64,000 nucleotides of DNA from Clostridium aestuarii (GCF_026735135.1 NZ_JAPQER010000002.1:805869-869868), one strand, 5' to 3'. Numbered from the stretch's first letter, positions 19,497-28,257 are shown. Numbers and translations are program-made. The notes: a model not told the origin generated them from the sequence alone.

Positions 19497-19605
19497 AAGT
19501 TATATTCCATCCAGTAACATTATCTGCTAAAAAAGTTGTAAAGAAAGGTCTATTGTATGCGTGTGTTAAATCTAATACTTTTACTCATTCTAATGTTTTA
19601 TCCAT
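19497..19605 (-). pseudogene. Family III CoA-transferase (CaiB/BaiF) N-terminal fragment
   Basis: From ATG 19605 on the minus strand: MDKTLE, a TGA in place of the usual Gly codon, then VKVLDLTHAYNRPFFTTFL and ADNVTGWN before the frame is lost. This is the start of class III CoA-transferases (LxGVKVLDLTHxYxGPFCTxxLAD). Only about 35 codons survive. It is upstream of the ETF-alpha relic on the same strand. Confidence 0.72.
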
Positions 19606-19767
19606 ATTAAAAATCACACAATACATTAATAATTAATATTTTTACATCTTATTAGTTATTTCTTTTTACATATAACCAATTTTGTATAATTTCCCATATA
19701 TATATTATTTTACATTTTTATTCACATTCCTCTTTTATTTTTTATATTTTATATTTATTTAAAACGC

Positions 19768-19980
19768 TTATAAACTAATTATTACACCTATTTGTCTTTT
19801 GTAATTTTTATCTAAAAACTCAAGTTTTTCTGCAAAAATTTTATAACTACAGTTAGAGTTATTACAAAACATTTTTGTATTGTTAAGTTTAATAATAACT
19901 TTTTTATCGCCTATCAACATGTCTTGAAAGGTTTTAGTATATTTTGAATGTACTTTAGATGAAGAGTGCCCGCAATATAA
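19768..19980 (-). pseudogene. ISL3-like transposase N-terminal fragment
   Basis: The minus-strand reading YCGHSSSKVHSKYTKTFQD, then IKLNNTKMFCNNSNCSYKIF and AEKLEFLDKNYKRQIG matches the zinc-finger N-terminus of ISL3 transposases (CxxC...VH, then CxNxxCxRKxFxE). The reading is intact from its left stop (TAA 19768-19770) up to the palindrome at 19978, which cuts through the first CxxC motif. The catalytic part is absent. Confidence 0.7.
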
Positions 19981-20044
19981 AAAAGAACCTATATGTCAGA
20001 CACTCTAAAAAAGAGTGTCTGACATATAGGTTCTTTTTTATATA
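19978..20044. repeat. Perfect 28-bp-stem palindrome in IS graveyard
   Basis: Left arm ..GAACCTATATGTCAGACAC.. and its exact complement ..GTGTCTGACATATAGGTTC.. flank a 4-base loop, with A/T runs outside. It interrupts the ISL3-like fragment. It could be two terminal inverted repeats brought together, a MITE, or an unusually long terminator. Confidence 0.75.
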
Positions 20045-20074
20045 TAATTATCAGTAAATATGAAGGTCTTTAAT

Positions 20075-20146
20075 ATGAGCAAAATCACATTTTCTAAAGA
20101 AGTTATTGAAAAAACTAACTCAGAACACTTATGTAAAGCGCATTAG
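20075..20146 (+). pseudogene. Transposase/HTH N-terminal remnant
   Basis: A 23-codon remnant MSKITFSKEVIEKTNSEH.. ending in TAG. It resembles the start of clostridial transposase-associated helix-turn-helix proteins (MSKxTFSxEVIEKLxxNPYV). Too short to classify firmly. Confidence 0.4.
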
Positions 20147-20160
20147 CAAGAAGTCTATAA

Positions 20161-20799
20161 CTACTCTATTACTGTCATTATTTCTTGTATAGGTTTTCTA
20201 GGAGGACTTTTAATATCCTTATCTTGAGGAACACCAATTGGAGTTAATGCCATAAGTGAATATCCATCTTTTTTAAATCCTATTGTTTCACTTATCTCTT
20301 TTGCTGCATACATAGGTCCTGTTATCCAACATGTTCCATATCCCATATTAGCGGCTGCAATCATTATATTTTCCATAGCTGCTGATACCCCTTGTACTCC
20401 TGAAGCTGTATCTAAAAGAGCCTGTAGTTCTTCCTGTGGTGCCCCTGCTAACTTCAATTCATTATAACCAGTTGGTATGTATTCACCTATATAAACTAAA
20501 ATTATAGTTGGAGCATTTTTAAATGCAAGTTGGTATCTAAGTCCTTTAGTAAATTTTTCTTTAATATTTTTATCTAAAATCTTGTCTGCTACAGCTTTAT
20601 TTTTTTCTTCCACAGCTTTAGCTATTTTTTCAATTAACTCTTTATTCTTAATTACGACAAAATGCCAATTTTGAACATTCTTTCCTGATGGTGCAAATGA
20701 TCCTGCTTTTATTATTTCTTTTATATGTTCCATAGGTACTTCGATATCTTGAAATTTTCTAACACTATGTCTATTGTATATAAAACTATTATCAAACAT
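20161..20799 (-). CDS. Nitroreductase family flavoprotein
   Basis: A 212-residue FMN-dependent nitroreductase-fold oxidoreductase. The N-terminal FMN phosphate-binding loop is NRHSVRKFQDIEVPM. SFAPSGKNVQNWHFVVIKN and the C-terminal GYGTCWITGPMYAA and ALTPIGVPQD are typical. The ATG at 20797-20799 is preferred, since AAGGTG lies just ahead. A GTG three codons earlier overlaps that site. It lies behind 4hbD on the same strand but after a terminator. Substrate unknown. Confidence 0.88.
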   Translation of the reverse strand: MFDNSFIYNRHSVRKFQDIEVPMEHIKEIIKAGSFAPSGKNVQNWHFVVIKNKELIEKIAKAVEEKNKAVADKILDKNIKEKFTKGLRYQLAFKNAPTIILVYIGEYIPTGYNELKLAGAPQEELQALLDTASGVQGVSAAMENIMIAAANMGYGTCWITGPMYAAKEISETIGFKKDGYSLMALTPIGVPQDKDIKSPPRKPIQEIMTVIE

Positions 20800-20850
20800 A
20801 AATTTCACCTTCTTTTAAATATATTTATACCATAATAATATCAATTAATA

Positions 20851-20890
20851 AAATAAAAGCAAGGAGCCTTTATTTTAAAGCTTCTTGCCT
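20851..20890 (-). terminator. Terminator after 4hbD
   Basis: Minus-strand hairpin GGCAAGAAGC / GCTCCTTGC followed by TTTTATTTTATT, between 4hbD and the nitroreductase gene. Confidence 0.7.
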
Positions 20891-20906
20891 ATTTATTATT
20901 TTTTAT

Positions 20907-20948
20907 AATGTTTACAAGAACTTATTAAAATAAGTTCTTGTAAACATT
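20907..20948. repeat. Perfect long hairpin spanning the 4hbD stop codon
   Basis: AATGTTTACAAGAACTTATT and its complement surround AAAA or overlap it slightly. The right arm codes for the last residues of 4HbD. No T-run follows directly, so it may act in RNA stability as much as in termination. Confidence 0.75.
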
Positions 20949-22043
20949 AAGAATATCTTCTCTTGTGAAAGGAACGTAGTTGTTAACTAGAAGTCTTTGT
21001 TGCCCAGCTATAACACTGTCAGTGAATCCTTCTATTTCTTCTTCCTTCATTCCGTATTCCTTAAGTGGTTTTCTTGCTAATAGCTTATCAAGAAGATTTG
21101 CAAGTTCAGCATATACGTCAACGTCTCCACTTACTCCTAAAATATCAGCTAATACTTTATTTATTTCTTTTATTTTTCCATCTGGGTTCTTTTTGTTGTA
21201 AGTCTTGAATACTTCAACAAAGAATTGGTAATTTGCTTCACCATGAGGAACATGATAAACTCCACCTAATGGATATGAAAGCGCATGAACAGCTCCTACT
21301 CCAGTATTACCAAAAGCAACACCTGCATAGTTACTTCCAACTACGAAGTCTTCAATTATTTCAGTTCTATATTCTTCGCCTTTTTCTACTACATCCATAT
21401 ATCCTTTAATAATTAATTCTATAGCTTTTACACTGAAAAGTTCTGTATAAGAATTTGATTTTGGTGATACATAAGATTCAATAGCATGAATCAATGCATC
21501 TACTGAACTTGTTACAAAGAACTTAAATGGAAGCCCTTTTACTAATTCAGGTATTAATACTGCATGCTCTGGTAATAATTCATCTACAGCAAGACCCATT
21601 TTTGTGTGTTTTGATTTTATTTCTGCTATAGAAATATTTGTAACTTCACTACCTGTTCCACAAGTTGTAGGAACTATTATAAGTTCTTTTTCTTTTACTA
21701 ATGGTACACTTTTTTCAAAGAAATCAACACAGTTTCCTGAATCTTTTAATACTAATAGTTTAGAAATATCTATAATACTTCCCCCACCTATAGCAATTAT
21801 TCTCTTATAATCTTTTCCTCTTATTTCAGCCATTATAGCATTAATCATTTCGTCTGATGGTTCACCAAACCCAAATTTTTCTTGGAACATGAAATCAGCT
21901 TTAAGATCTAACTCTTTCATGAATGGTGTGTAAAGGAATTCGTTTGTAAGTACAAAATCCCCTTCACCTATGTTAAATTCTTTAGCAAACTCAGCAAATG
22001 TATTAAACTTATGAAGTTCTGGTTGTATTTTTAGTAATCTCAT
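20925..22043 (-). CDS. 4hbD: 4-hydroxybutyrate dehydrogenase (iron-dependent ADH)
   Basis: This 372-residue type III alcohol dehydrogenase reduces succinate semialdehyde to 4-hydroxybutyrate with NADH. The nucleotide loop is IAIGGGSIIDISKLLVLKD. VPTTCGTGSEVTNISIAE is the family signature. Metal ligands are in SSVDALIHAIESYVSP and HALSYPLGGVYHVPHGEAN. It closely resembles my memory of C. kluyveri 4HbD, including the C-terminal GQQRLLVNNYVPFTREDI. An AAGGAGG site precedes the ATG. It follows sucD on the same strand, so the product aldehyde can be passed on directly. Confidence 0.93.
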   Translation of the reverse strand: MRLLKIQPELHKFNTFAEFAKEFNIGEGDFVLTNEFLYTPFMKELDLKADFMFQEKFGFGEPSDEMINAIMAEIRGKDYKRIIAIGGGSIIDISKLLVLKDSGNCVDFFEKSVPLVKEKELIIVPTTCGTGSEVTNISIAEIKSKHTKMGLAVDELLPEHAVLIPELVKGLPFKFFVTSSVDALIHAIESYVSPKSNSYTELFSVKAIELIIKGYMDVVEKGEEYRTEIIEDFVVGSNYAGVAFGNTGVGAVHALSYPLGGVYHVPHGEANYQFFVEVFKTYNKKNPDGKIKEINKVLADILGVSGDVDVYAELANLLDKLLARKPLKEYGMKEEEIEGFTDSVIAGQQRLLVNNYVPFTREDILNVYKNLF

Positions 22044-22086
22044 ACTAAGGCCTCCTTAGATATTAACAAATAATTAATTTATACTT

Positions 22087-22113
22087 ATAAGCCGCTTTAA
22101 AAAACGGCTTATA
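22087..22113 (-). other. Intercistronic hairpin between sucD and 4hbD
   Basis: Minus-strand stem ATAAGCCG / CGGCTTAT with a T-rich loop and no terminal T-run. It could tune relative expression of the two genes. Confidence 0.5.
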
Positions 22114-22139
22114 TTTAAATAGTTAACTTCAGTTTATAA

Positions 22140-23510
22140 TTAAGCCCAAATTTCCTCATCAGTTGGAACCTTAGCATCTTTAATAACCATTCCAATTCTT
22201 GAAACGTTTATTAAATGTTTATAATCGAAGTTTTCTGAAATTGCGTTGTTACCCCAAGTTCCACAGCCTAAAGTAGTTGTTGGAGCAAATCCGTTAGTTA
22301 ATGATCCACCAGCAGTTGTTGATGATGGTGCATTTACAACTAATCTACTTACAGTTAAGTTAATTCCAGCATAGTCAATATGTTCTTGGTTGTTTGAGTG
22401 TAAAGCAGCTGAATGTCCTTTTCCTTCTAAATCTAAGTTAGTTTGAGCTATTCTTACACCCTCTTCAAATGTATCGTATTTGAAAGCAGCCATTACTGGG
22501 CACATTTTTTCTTTGCAAAGATCATCTTCAGCACCAATTCCACTAGCTTTTAATAATATAACTTTTGTTTCTTGTGGAACTTCTACACCAGCAAGTTCAG
22601 CAACTTTTTGTACTGATTGACCAACAACATCTTTGTTAATGTGTCCATCTACAAAGATTACTTTTCTGAACTTATCAACTGCTGCTTCATCATCGATGTA
22701 GTACGCACCATTTGCTACAGCTGCAGCTACAACTTCATCATATTTTTCAGCAGGAGCTATTATAGTTTGTTCTCCTGAACAAATTATACCGTTATCAAAT
22801 TTTCTACCTGCTATTATTTTAGCAGTAGCATCTACAAAATCTACATCTCTATCAATTACAACTTGTACGTTACCAGCTCCAACTCCATATGAAGGTTTTC
22901 CACTTGAGTATGCAGCTTTAACAACTCCCATACCACCTGTTGCAACTACTACGTCAACAGCTTTCATAAGTTCGTTAGTTTTTTCTATTGAAGATTCTCT
23001 AATAACTTGGATAGCATCTTGTGGGCATTTTACGCCTTGTTCTTTTAATTCTTTCATTATTAATTCTACAGTATATGCACTACATTTTTGTGATCTTGGA
23101 TGTGGCGCAACAATTATGGCATTTCCACCTTTTAATGCGAACATTGAGTTACACATTGGAGTAACTATTGGGTTTGTAGTTGGTGTAACTGCTCCTACTA
23201 CTCCTACTGGTTTAGCAACCATAACAAGTCCTTTTGCTTCATCTCTATCTATTATTCCAACACTTTTTTTATCTTTTAAATTGTTCCAAATAGTCTTTGA
23301 TTTTCCTCTGTTTTTACCAACTTTATCTTCATATACTCCCATTCTTGTTTCTTCCACAGCCATTTCAGCTAATTCTTCTGCATTATCATAAACAGTTTTA
23401 GCTATTACTTTAACTATAGCATCCAACTCTTTTTGAGTATATGTTGCTAATTCCTCTTGAGCTTTTTTTGCCTTTTCTACAAGTTCTAAAATAAATTGTT
23501 TGTTATCCAT
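22140..23510 (-). CDS. sucD: CoA-dependent succinate semialdehyde dehydrogenase
   Basis: A 456-residue acylating aldehyde dehydrogenase. It reduces succinyl-CoA to succinate semialdehyde. The catalytic cysteine is in DNGIICSGEQ. GVVGAVTPTTNPIVTP and VVATGGMGVVKAAYSSGKPS form the nucleotide and CoA region. The C-terminal TLGCGTWGNNAISEN loop is characteristic of the SucD/EutE/AdhE class. GGAGGAA precedes the ATG. A four-fold 8-bp tandem repeat lies immediately upstream of that ribosome site. Genes cat1 upstream and 4hbD downstream supply substrate and take product. Confidence 0.93.
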   Translation of the reverse strand: MDNKQFILELVEKAKKAQEELATYTQKELDAIVKVIAKTVYDNAEELAEMAVEETRMGVYEDKVGKNRGKSKTIWNNLKDKKSVGIIDRDEAKGLVMVAKPVGVVGAVTPTTNPIVTPMCNSMFALKGGNAIIVAPHPRSQKCSAYTVELIMKELKEQGVKCPQDAIQVIRESSIEKTNELMKAVDVVVATGGMGVVKAAYSSGKPSYGVGAGNVQVVIDRDVDFVDATAKIIAGRKFDNGIICSGEQTIIAPAEKYDEVVAAAVANGAYYIDDEAAVDKFRKVIFVDGHINKDVVGQSVQKVAELAGVEVPQETKVILLKASGIGAEDDLCKEKMCPVMAAFKYDTFEEGVRIAQTNLDLEGKGHSAALHSNNQEHIDYAGINLTVSRLVVNAPSSTTAGGSLTNGFAPTTTLGCGTWGNNAISENFDYKHLINVSRIGMVIKDAKVPTDEEIWA

Positions 23511-23526
23511 TTCAATTCCTCCTGAA

Positions 23527-23558
23527 GTTTTATAGTTTTATAGTTTTATAGTTTTATA
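23527..23558 (-). repeat. 8-bp tandem repeat (4 copies) in the sucD leader
   Basis: GTTTTATA is repeated four times without interruption (plus-strand reading), between the cat1 stop and the sucD ribosome site. Its right end runs into a further imperfect TTTATAT. Confidence 0.9.
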
Positions 23559-23615
23559 TTTATATCAAAGTATTCAAAATTTATAAATACTTTTAGTAAT
23601 CTTTACACATAATTT

Positions 23616-25115
23616 TTATTTTTTCATAGTTCCTGTTTTTTGAAATCTTGAATGCCATAAAAGTGCTTCATCTAATATATGTGGTGTATGTTTAGCTCCA
23701 TTTTCTAAAGCTCTATTATAATAATCTAAAAGCATTGGTTTGTAATCTGGATGAACGCAATTATTAATTATTTCTAGTGCTCTTTCCTTTGGACTTTTTC
23801 CTCTTAAATCTGCAACTCCCTGCTCTGTTACTATAACCATAACATCATGTTCAGTATGATCGACATGCGAAACCATAGGAACTATTGATGATATATCTCC
23901 ATTTTTAGCTGTAGAAGCTGTAGTAAATATTGTAATAGCTCCATTTCTAGCAAAATCTCCTGAACCACCTATACCATTCATCATTTTTGACCCCATTACA
24001 TGCGTAGAATTAACATTTCCATATATATCCATTTCCAAAGCAGTATTCATTGCTATTATACCAAGCCTTCTAGCAACTTCTGGATTATTGCTTATTTCTT
24101 GAGGTCTTAAAATTATTTTATTTTTAAAGAAATCAATTTCTTCCAAAAACTTTTCAAACCCTTCTGGTGATGCACTTATTGATGTAGTTGAAATCAAGTT
24201 AGATTTTCCACATCTTAACAATTCCAGCATAGAATCTTGAACAACTTCTGTATAACATGTTAAATTTTCAAATTCTGAATCACACAACCCATAAAGCACT
24301 GCATTTGCAACACTTCCCACTCCAGATTGCAATGGCAATAAGTTTTTAGGTAATCTTCCTAATTCAACTTCTTTTCTAAAAAATTTTAATATGTTTTCTG
24401 AAATTTTTCTAGCCACTTCATCTGTTGGTGCTAATGATCTTGCTTTATCCTTCATATCAGTTTCAACTATCGCTGCTATTTTATCTAATCCACATTCTAT
24501 GTAAGTTGTTCCTATTCTCTGTCCTACTTCAGTTAATGGAATAGGTTTTCTACATGGTGGATTCTCATGTATATATATATCTGCCATTCCTTCAAGTTCC
24601 ATTGGTTTAGCTGTATTAACTTCTACAATAACTTTGTCAGCATTTTTTATAAATGCTGGAGCATTACCAATTGCTGTTGTAGGAATTATGTGTCCATCTT
24701 CTGTTATTGCTAAAGCTTCTATTATAGCCACATCAACTTTTGGAAGTACTCCATAATTTAAATATTGAGTTGAATGACTTAAATGCATATCCAAATATTC
24801 TACATTACCTGCATTAATTTCTTTTCTTAATTCAGCATTTGTTTGATATGGAAGTCTTTTAGCAATAATTCCTGCCTCTCCCCATGCTCCATCCACTTCT
24901 GGTCCTAATGATGCGCCAGAGTATAAAGTTATTTTCATTTTTTTTCCACTTTTCTTAACTCTTTCTGCAAGTGCAAGTGGTACGGCTTTTGGATATCCTG
25001 ATGGTGTAAAGCCGCTAGCACCTATTACCATTCCATCTTTTATTAAGTTGCTTGCTTCTTCTGCTGACATCATCTTATTAAATAGTTCTTTATTTCTTAT
25101 TCTATCATTACGCAT
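23616..25115 (-). CDS. cat1: Succinyl-CoA:acetate/acyl CoA-transferase (Cat1 type)
   Basis: A 499-residue family I CoA-transferase that activates succinate with acetyl-CoA (or another acyl-CoA). N-terminal EEASNLIKDGMVIGASGFTP and LYSGASLGPEVDGAWGE are typical of Cat1/AarC. QSGVGSVANAVLYGL precedes the catalytic glutamate in CYTEVVQDSMLELL. GIGGSGDFARNGAITIF and TEQGVADLRGKSPKERA close the C-terminal half. AAGGAG precedes the ATG. Together with sucD and 4hbD it reproduces the C. kluyveri gene order cat1-sucD-4hbD. Confidence 0.93.
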   Translation of the reverse strand: MRNDRIRNKELFNKMMSAEEASNLIKDGMVIGASGFTPSGYPKAVPLALAERVKKSGKKMKITLYSGASLGPEVDGAWGEAGIIAKRLPYQTNAELRKEINAGNVEYLDMHLSHSTQYLNYGVLPKVDVAIIEALAITEDGHIIPTTAIGNAPAFIKNADKVIVEVNTAKPMELEGMADIYIHENPPCRKPIPLTEVGQRIGTTYIECGLDKIAAIVETDMKDKARSLAPTDEVARKISENILKFFRKEVELGRLPKNLLPLQSGVGSVANAVLYGLCDSEFENLTCYTEVVQDSMLELLRCGKSNLISTTSISASPEGFEKFLEEIDFFKNKIILRPQEISNNPEVARRLGIIAMNTALEMDIYGNVNSTHVMGSKMMNGIGGSGDFARNGAITIFTTASTAKNGDISSIVPMVSHVDHTEHDVMVIVTEQGVADLRGKSPKERALEIINNCVHPDYKPMLLDYYNRALENGAKHTPHILDEALLWHSRFQKTGTMKK

Positions 25116-25230
25116 TTTCCCACTCCTTAATCCAGCTTAACAGGAAATCTATTAAACATAAAATTTTATTTTTGCATGATTTTTATAAAAAATCTTTATA
25201 TAAAACTCATTCAATACTAAAAATTAATGT

Positions 25231-25256
25231 TTCAACGTTAATGATTCAACGTTAAC
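25231..25256 (-). promoter_or_regulatory. Direct repeat upstream of cat1, possible operator
   Basis: TTCAACGTTAA occurs twice, spaced 14 bp start to start, 120-140 bp upstream of the cat1 start. AACGTT is self-complementary. No sigma-A or sigma-54 promoter is obvious beside it. Confidence 0.4.
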
Positions 25257-25306
25257 ATTTTAACATACACTATTATAAGTATTCAACAATTTGAGAAAAA
25301 AATCCA

Positions 25307-26689
25307 TTACATTGGCATTTTATGTAGAATTATAGTGAAAATAACCATTCCTAGCAATGCGAATGGATAAGTTGCTCCATATCCAGCTGCTGGATCATCA
25401 CTGCCTACAGCATCTATAGCAGCTCCAAGTCCAGGTGTAGATGTCATTCCTCCACAGATTGCTCCTGATAGCATTATCCAATTTATCTTAAATACATATC
25501 TTCCAACCAATAATCCCAAAAGCATTCCAACAACTCCAACTACTATTGATACTATAGCTAAATACCACCCAGTACCAAGCAAAGAATCAAATACCATAAA
25601 ACCATATCTAAGCCCTACTATTGCAAGAAAAAATGCAAGTGAAAGTTGTCTAACTACACCAAGAATCTTATTGTTCATTCTAAAATTCAACGGTCCTATT
25701 TTTCCTATATGTCCAAGTACTAATGACCCTAATAAAACTCCACCTGTAGACCCTAAACTAAAATCGCCTAATGGTCCCATAGGTATTTTCACTTTTCCTA
25801 CTGTATATCCCACAAAACAAGCTACTGCAAAACCTGTTAAATCAAATGCTACTTCTTTTATTTCTTTTCCACCTGACTCTCTTTTAGCAGCCTTCATTTC
25901 CTCATTAAATTTCCTTTGTTCTTCTTCTACATCTATTCCAAAAATTTTTGGGAAAAAGTTAACCGCAAGTATAACTATTAGAACTCCAAATGGATACCCA
26001 ATAGCATGTCCTACACCAACACCGCCTTCAGCAGCAGCTATAAATTTTTCTTTTAATTCCGCCGTAAGTTCCTTAGTATTTTCTTTGTTAATTTTTCCTG
26101 TTGGATCTAATATTTTAAAAAATTTATCCTTTTCTCCATCAGTCATTAAATCAAATTTTTCTGTCTTTTCCGTAGCATGCCCTTTAGCAGTCTCTAATGC
26201 CGCCGCAAGCCCTGGAGAGCTTGTAAGTGCTCCTGTATAAACTCCTGATACTTCATATGGGCTTGATCCGCCACTTAAAAACGTCATTCCATATGTACCT
26301 GCAGCTCCAAATAATGTAATTAAGAATCCTAGAATAACGAACTTAGCTCCATATTTTTTTAAAACAGTTCCCATATCTTTTGCAGCCAAAAGTCCAACTG
26401 CAGCAACAAATAATACTAAAAACAATATAAAAAAATCTTTAGAAACAATCCCCGCGCTTATCATTTTGTTTGCTGCTTTATATCCCGTTGCTTTTTCACC
26501 AGCTTTTATTATTTTATCTCCATATCCATAAACCCACCATCCAATTAAAAGTCCACTAAATAGTGTTCCTGAAACTCCAAAATTAAATTTACCGAATTTT
26601 ATTTTTCCAAATAAAAGTCCTGTAAAAACAGCCACAAACATCAATATAAATGGATTTGTCAGCCAACCTATCAGGTCAAACTTTATCAT
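25307..26689 (-). CDS. AspT/YbjL-type membrane transporter
   Basis: A 460-residue membrane protein of the aspartate-alanine-exchanger-like family. Two related hydrophobic halves of about five helices are joined by a hydrophilic region (about residues 160-285) rich in Lys and Glu. The family signature occurs in both halves: GGSSPYEVSGVYTGALTSS then PGLAAALETA, and LSGAICGGMTSTPGLGAAID. Placed between abfT and cat1 inside the fermentation cluster. I infer it moves a pathway acid such as succinate, 4-hydroxybutyrate or a related dicarboxylate; the substrate is not shown by sequence. Confidence 0.85.
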   Translation of the reverse strand: MIKFDLIGWLTNPFILMFVAVFTGLLFGKIKFGKFNFGVSGTLFSGLLIGWWVYGYGDKIIKAGEKATGYKAANKMISAGIVSKDFFILFLVLFVAAVGLLAAKDMGTVLKKYGAKFVILGFLITLFGAAGTYGMTFLSGGSSPYEVSGVYTGALTSSPGLAAALETAKGHATEKTEKFDLMTDGEKDKFFKILDPTGKINKENTKELTAELKEKFIAAAEGGVGVGHAIGYPFGVLIVILAVNFFPKIFGIDVEEEQRKFNEEMKAAKRESGGKEIKEVAFDLTGFAVACFVGYTVGKVKIPMGPLGDFSLGSTGGVLLGSLVLGHIGKIGPLNFRMNNKILGVVRQLSLAFFLAIVGLRYGFMVFDSLLGTGWYLAIVSIVVGVVGMLLGLLVGRYVFKINWIMLSGAICGGMTSTPGLGAAIDAVGSDDPAAGYGATYPFALLGMVIFTIILHKMPM

Positions 26690-26821
26690 CTTCTCGCCTT
26701 CTTTCTCTATTGTTTTATATTTAATTATATTTTTTATAGAAATTATAATATATTTTAACTTATTTTATTTAATTTTTGTTATTTTTTTAACATTTCAAAG
26801 CAAAAGAAAAGAATATAGCAC

Positions 26822-28123
26822 CTAAAATTTAGCATTAAATCTCTTTTCCCATTCTTTTATAAGTTCTTCTTTAAAATCAGTATGGGCAATATTTATTAAA
26901 TTTCTTGCTCTATCTTTTAATGTTTTTCCTTTAAGATGAGCAATACCATGCTCCGTTACAATATAATCCACATCATTTCTCGAAGTTGTAACTGCTGCAC
27001 CTTCATCTAAAAATGGAACAATTCTTGATACTTTTCCTTTTGCTGCGGTTGAAGGTGTAGCTATTATAGATTTACCACCTTTACTCATAGCAGCTCCTCT
27101 TACAAAATCAACCTGTCCTCCAACTCCGCTAATTTGTTTGCTACCTATACTTTCTGAACACACTTGTCCCGTTAAGTCAATTTGAACACATGAATTGATA
27201 GAAACCAAATTATCATTTTTCATAATAACTCTTGGATCATTTACATAGTCAACTGGATACATTTCTACCATAGGATTATTATCAATAAAATCATATAATT
27301 TTTTAGTTCCCATAAGAAATGTTACAATTGTCTTCCCCTGATGAAGAGTTTTCTTCTTATTAGTTATAACTCCAGCTTCAACTAGTTCAACCACTCCATC
27401 AGAAATCATTTCAGAGTGTATTCCAAGATCCTTCTTATCTTTAAGAAACAAAAGCACTGCATCTGGAATCGCTCCTATTCCTAGTTGTAATGTATCACCA
27501 TCATTTATTAATGAAGCACAATTTTCTCCTATAGCCTTTTCAATTTCACCTATTCGAGGTGGTTGAAGTTCAATTATAGGATGTGAAGATTCAACTATAT
27601 AATCTATGTCAGATACATGTATAAATGCGCTACCCATTGTTCTAGGCATTTGTTTATTTACTTGTGCAATTACTATTTTTGCACACTCAGCTCCTGCCTT
27701 TGTATAATCAACTGATACTCCTAAACTGCAATTACCATGTTCATCTGGTGAACTAACTTGAACCAAAGCAACATCTACTGGCATATATCCTTCTTTAAAT
27801 AATTTTGGTACTTCATGAAAGAAACAAGTAGTGAAATCCGCTCTACCTGCATTAACTGCTTCTCTAGTACTTCCACCTACGAACACAGCATTATGTCTAA
27901 AATGTTTTTCCATTTCAGGTTTTACATATTCACTTCCACCCATGGCTACCATATGCACTATTTCTACATCAGAATAATTTTCTCTATTTTCTACCATTGC
28001 TTCTATTAAAGTTACGGGTTCTGCACAAGCATGTCCTACTACTACTCTATCTCCTGATTTTATATGAGATACAGCTTCTTTAGCATCAACTACCTTACTT
28101 TTATAAAGGTCTTTCCAGTTCAC
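26822..28123 (-). CDS. abfT: 4-hydroxybutyrate CoA-transferase
   Basis: A 433-residue family I CoA-transferase (Cat2/AbfT) making 4-hydroxybutyryl-CoA from 4-hydroxybutyrate and acetyl-CoA. I start at GTG 28121-28123, because AAGGAGG stands 8 bases before it. The product then begins (M)NWKDLYKSKVVDAKEAV, like C. aminobutyricum AbfT. IGAIPDAVLLFL, the Glu of IHSEMISDGVVEL, and GVGGQVDFVRGAAMSKGGKS are diagnostic. The upstream in-frame codons include the ribosome site itself. It lies between abfD and the transporter. Confidence 0.93.
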   Translation of the reverse strand: MNWKDLYKSKVVDAKEAVSHIKSGDRVVVGHACAEPVTLIEAMVENRENYSDVEIVHMVAMGGSEYVKPEMEKHFRHNAVFVGGSTREAVNAGRADFTTCFFHEVPKLFKEGYMPVDVALVQVSSPDEHGNCSLGVSVDYTKAGAECAKIVIAQVNKQMPRTMGSAFIHVSDIDYIVESSHPIIELQPPRIGEIEKAIGENCASLINDGDTLQLGIGAIPDAVLLFLKDKKDLGIHSEMISDGVVELVEAGVITNKKKTLHQGKTIVTFLMGTKKLYDFIDNNPMVEMYPVDYVNDPRVIMKNDNLVSINSCVQIDLTGQVCSESIGSKQISGVGGQVDFVRGAAMSKGGKSIIATPSTAAKGKVSRIVPFLDEGAAVTTSRNDVDYIVTEHGIAHLKGKTLKDRARNLINIAHTDFKEELIKEWEKRFNAKF

Positions 28124-28257
28124 TTGTTCATCCTCCTTCAATATCATTCTAACTATATATTTTATCAAACATATCTATATAATCATTAAAACACCTTATG
28201 TAAATATATAAAATTAATATTAAATAATTCCTTTTACTAATTATTAAAATCTTTTTT

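Noticed and set aside
19379..19636. 85-codon plus-strand open frame
   Set aside because: The minus strand of the same segment carries recognisable ETF-alpha and CoA-transferase fragments. The plus-strand product has no ribosome site or family resemblance.
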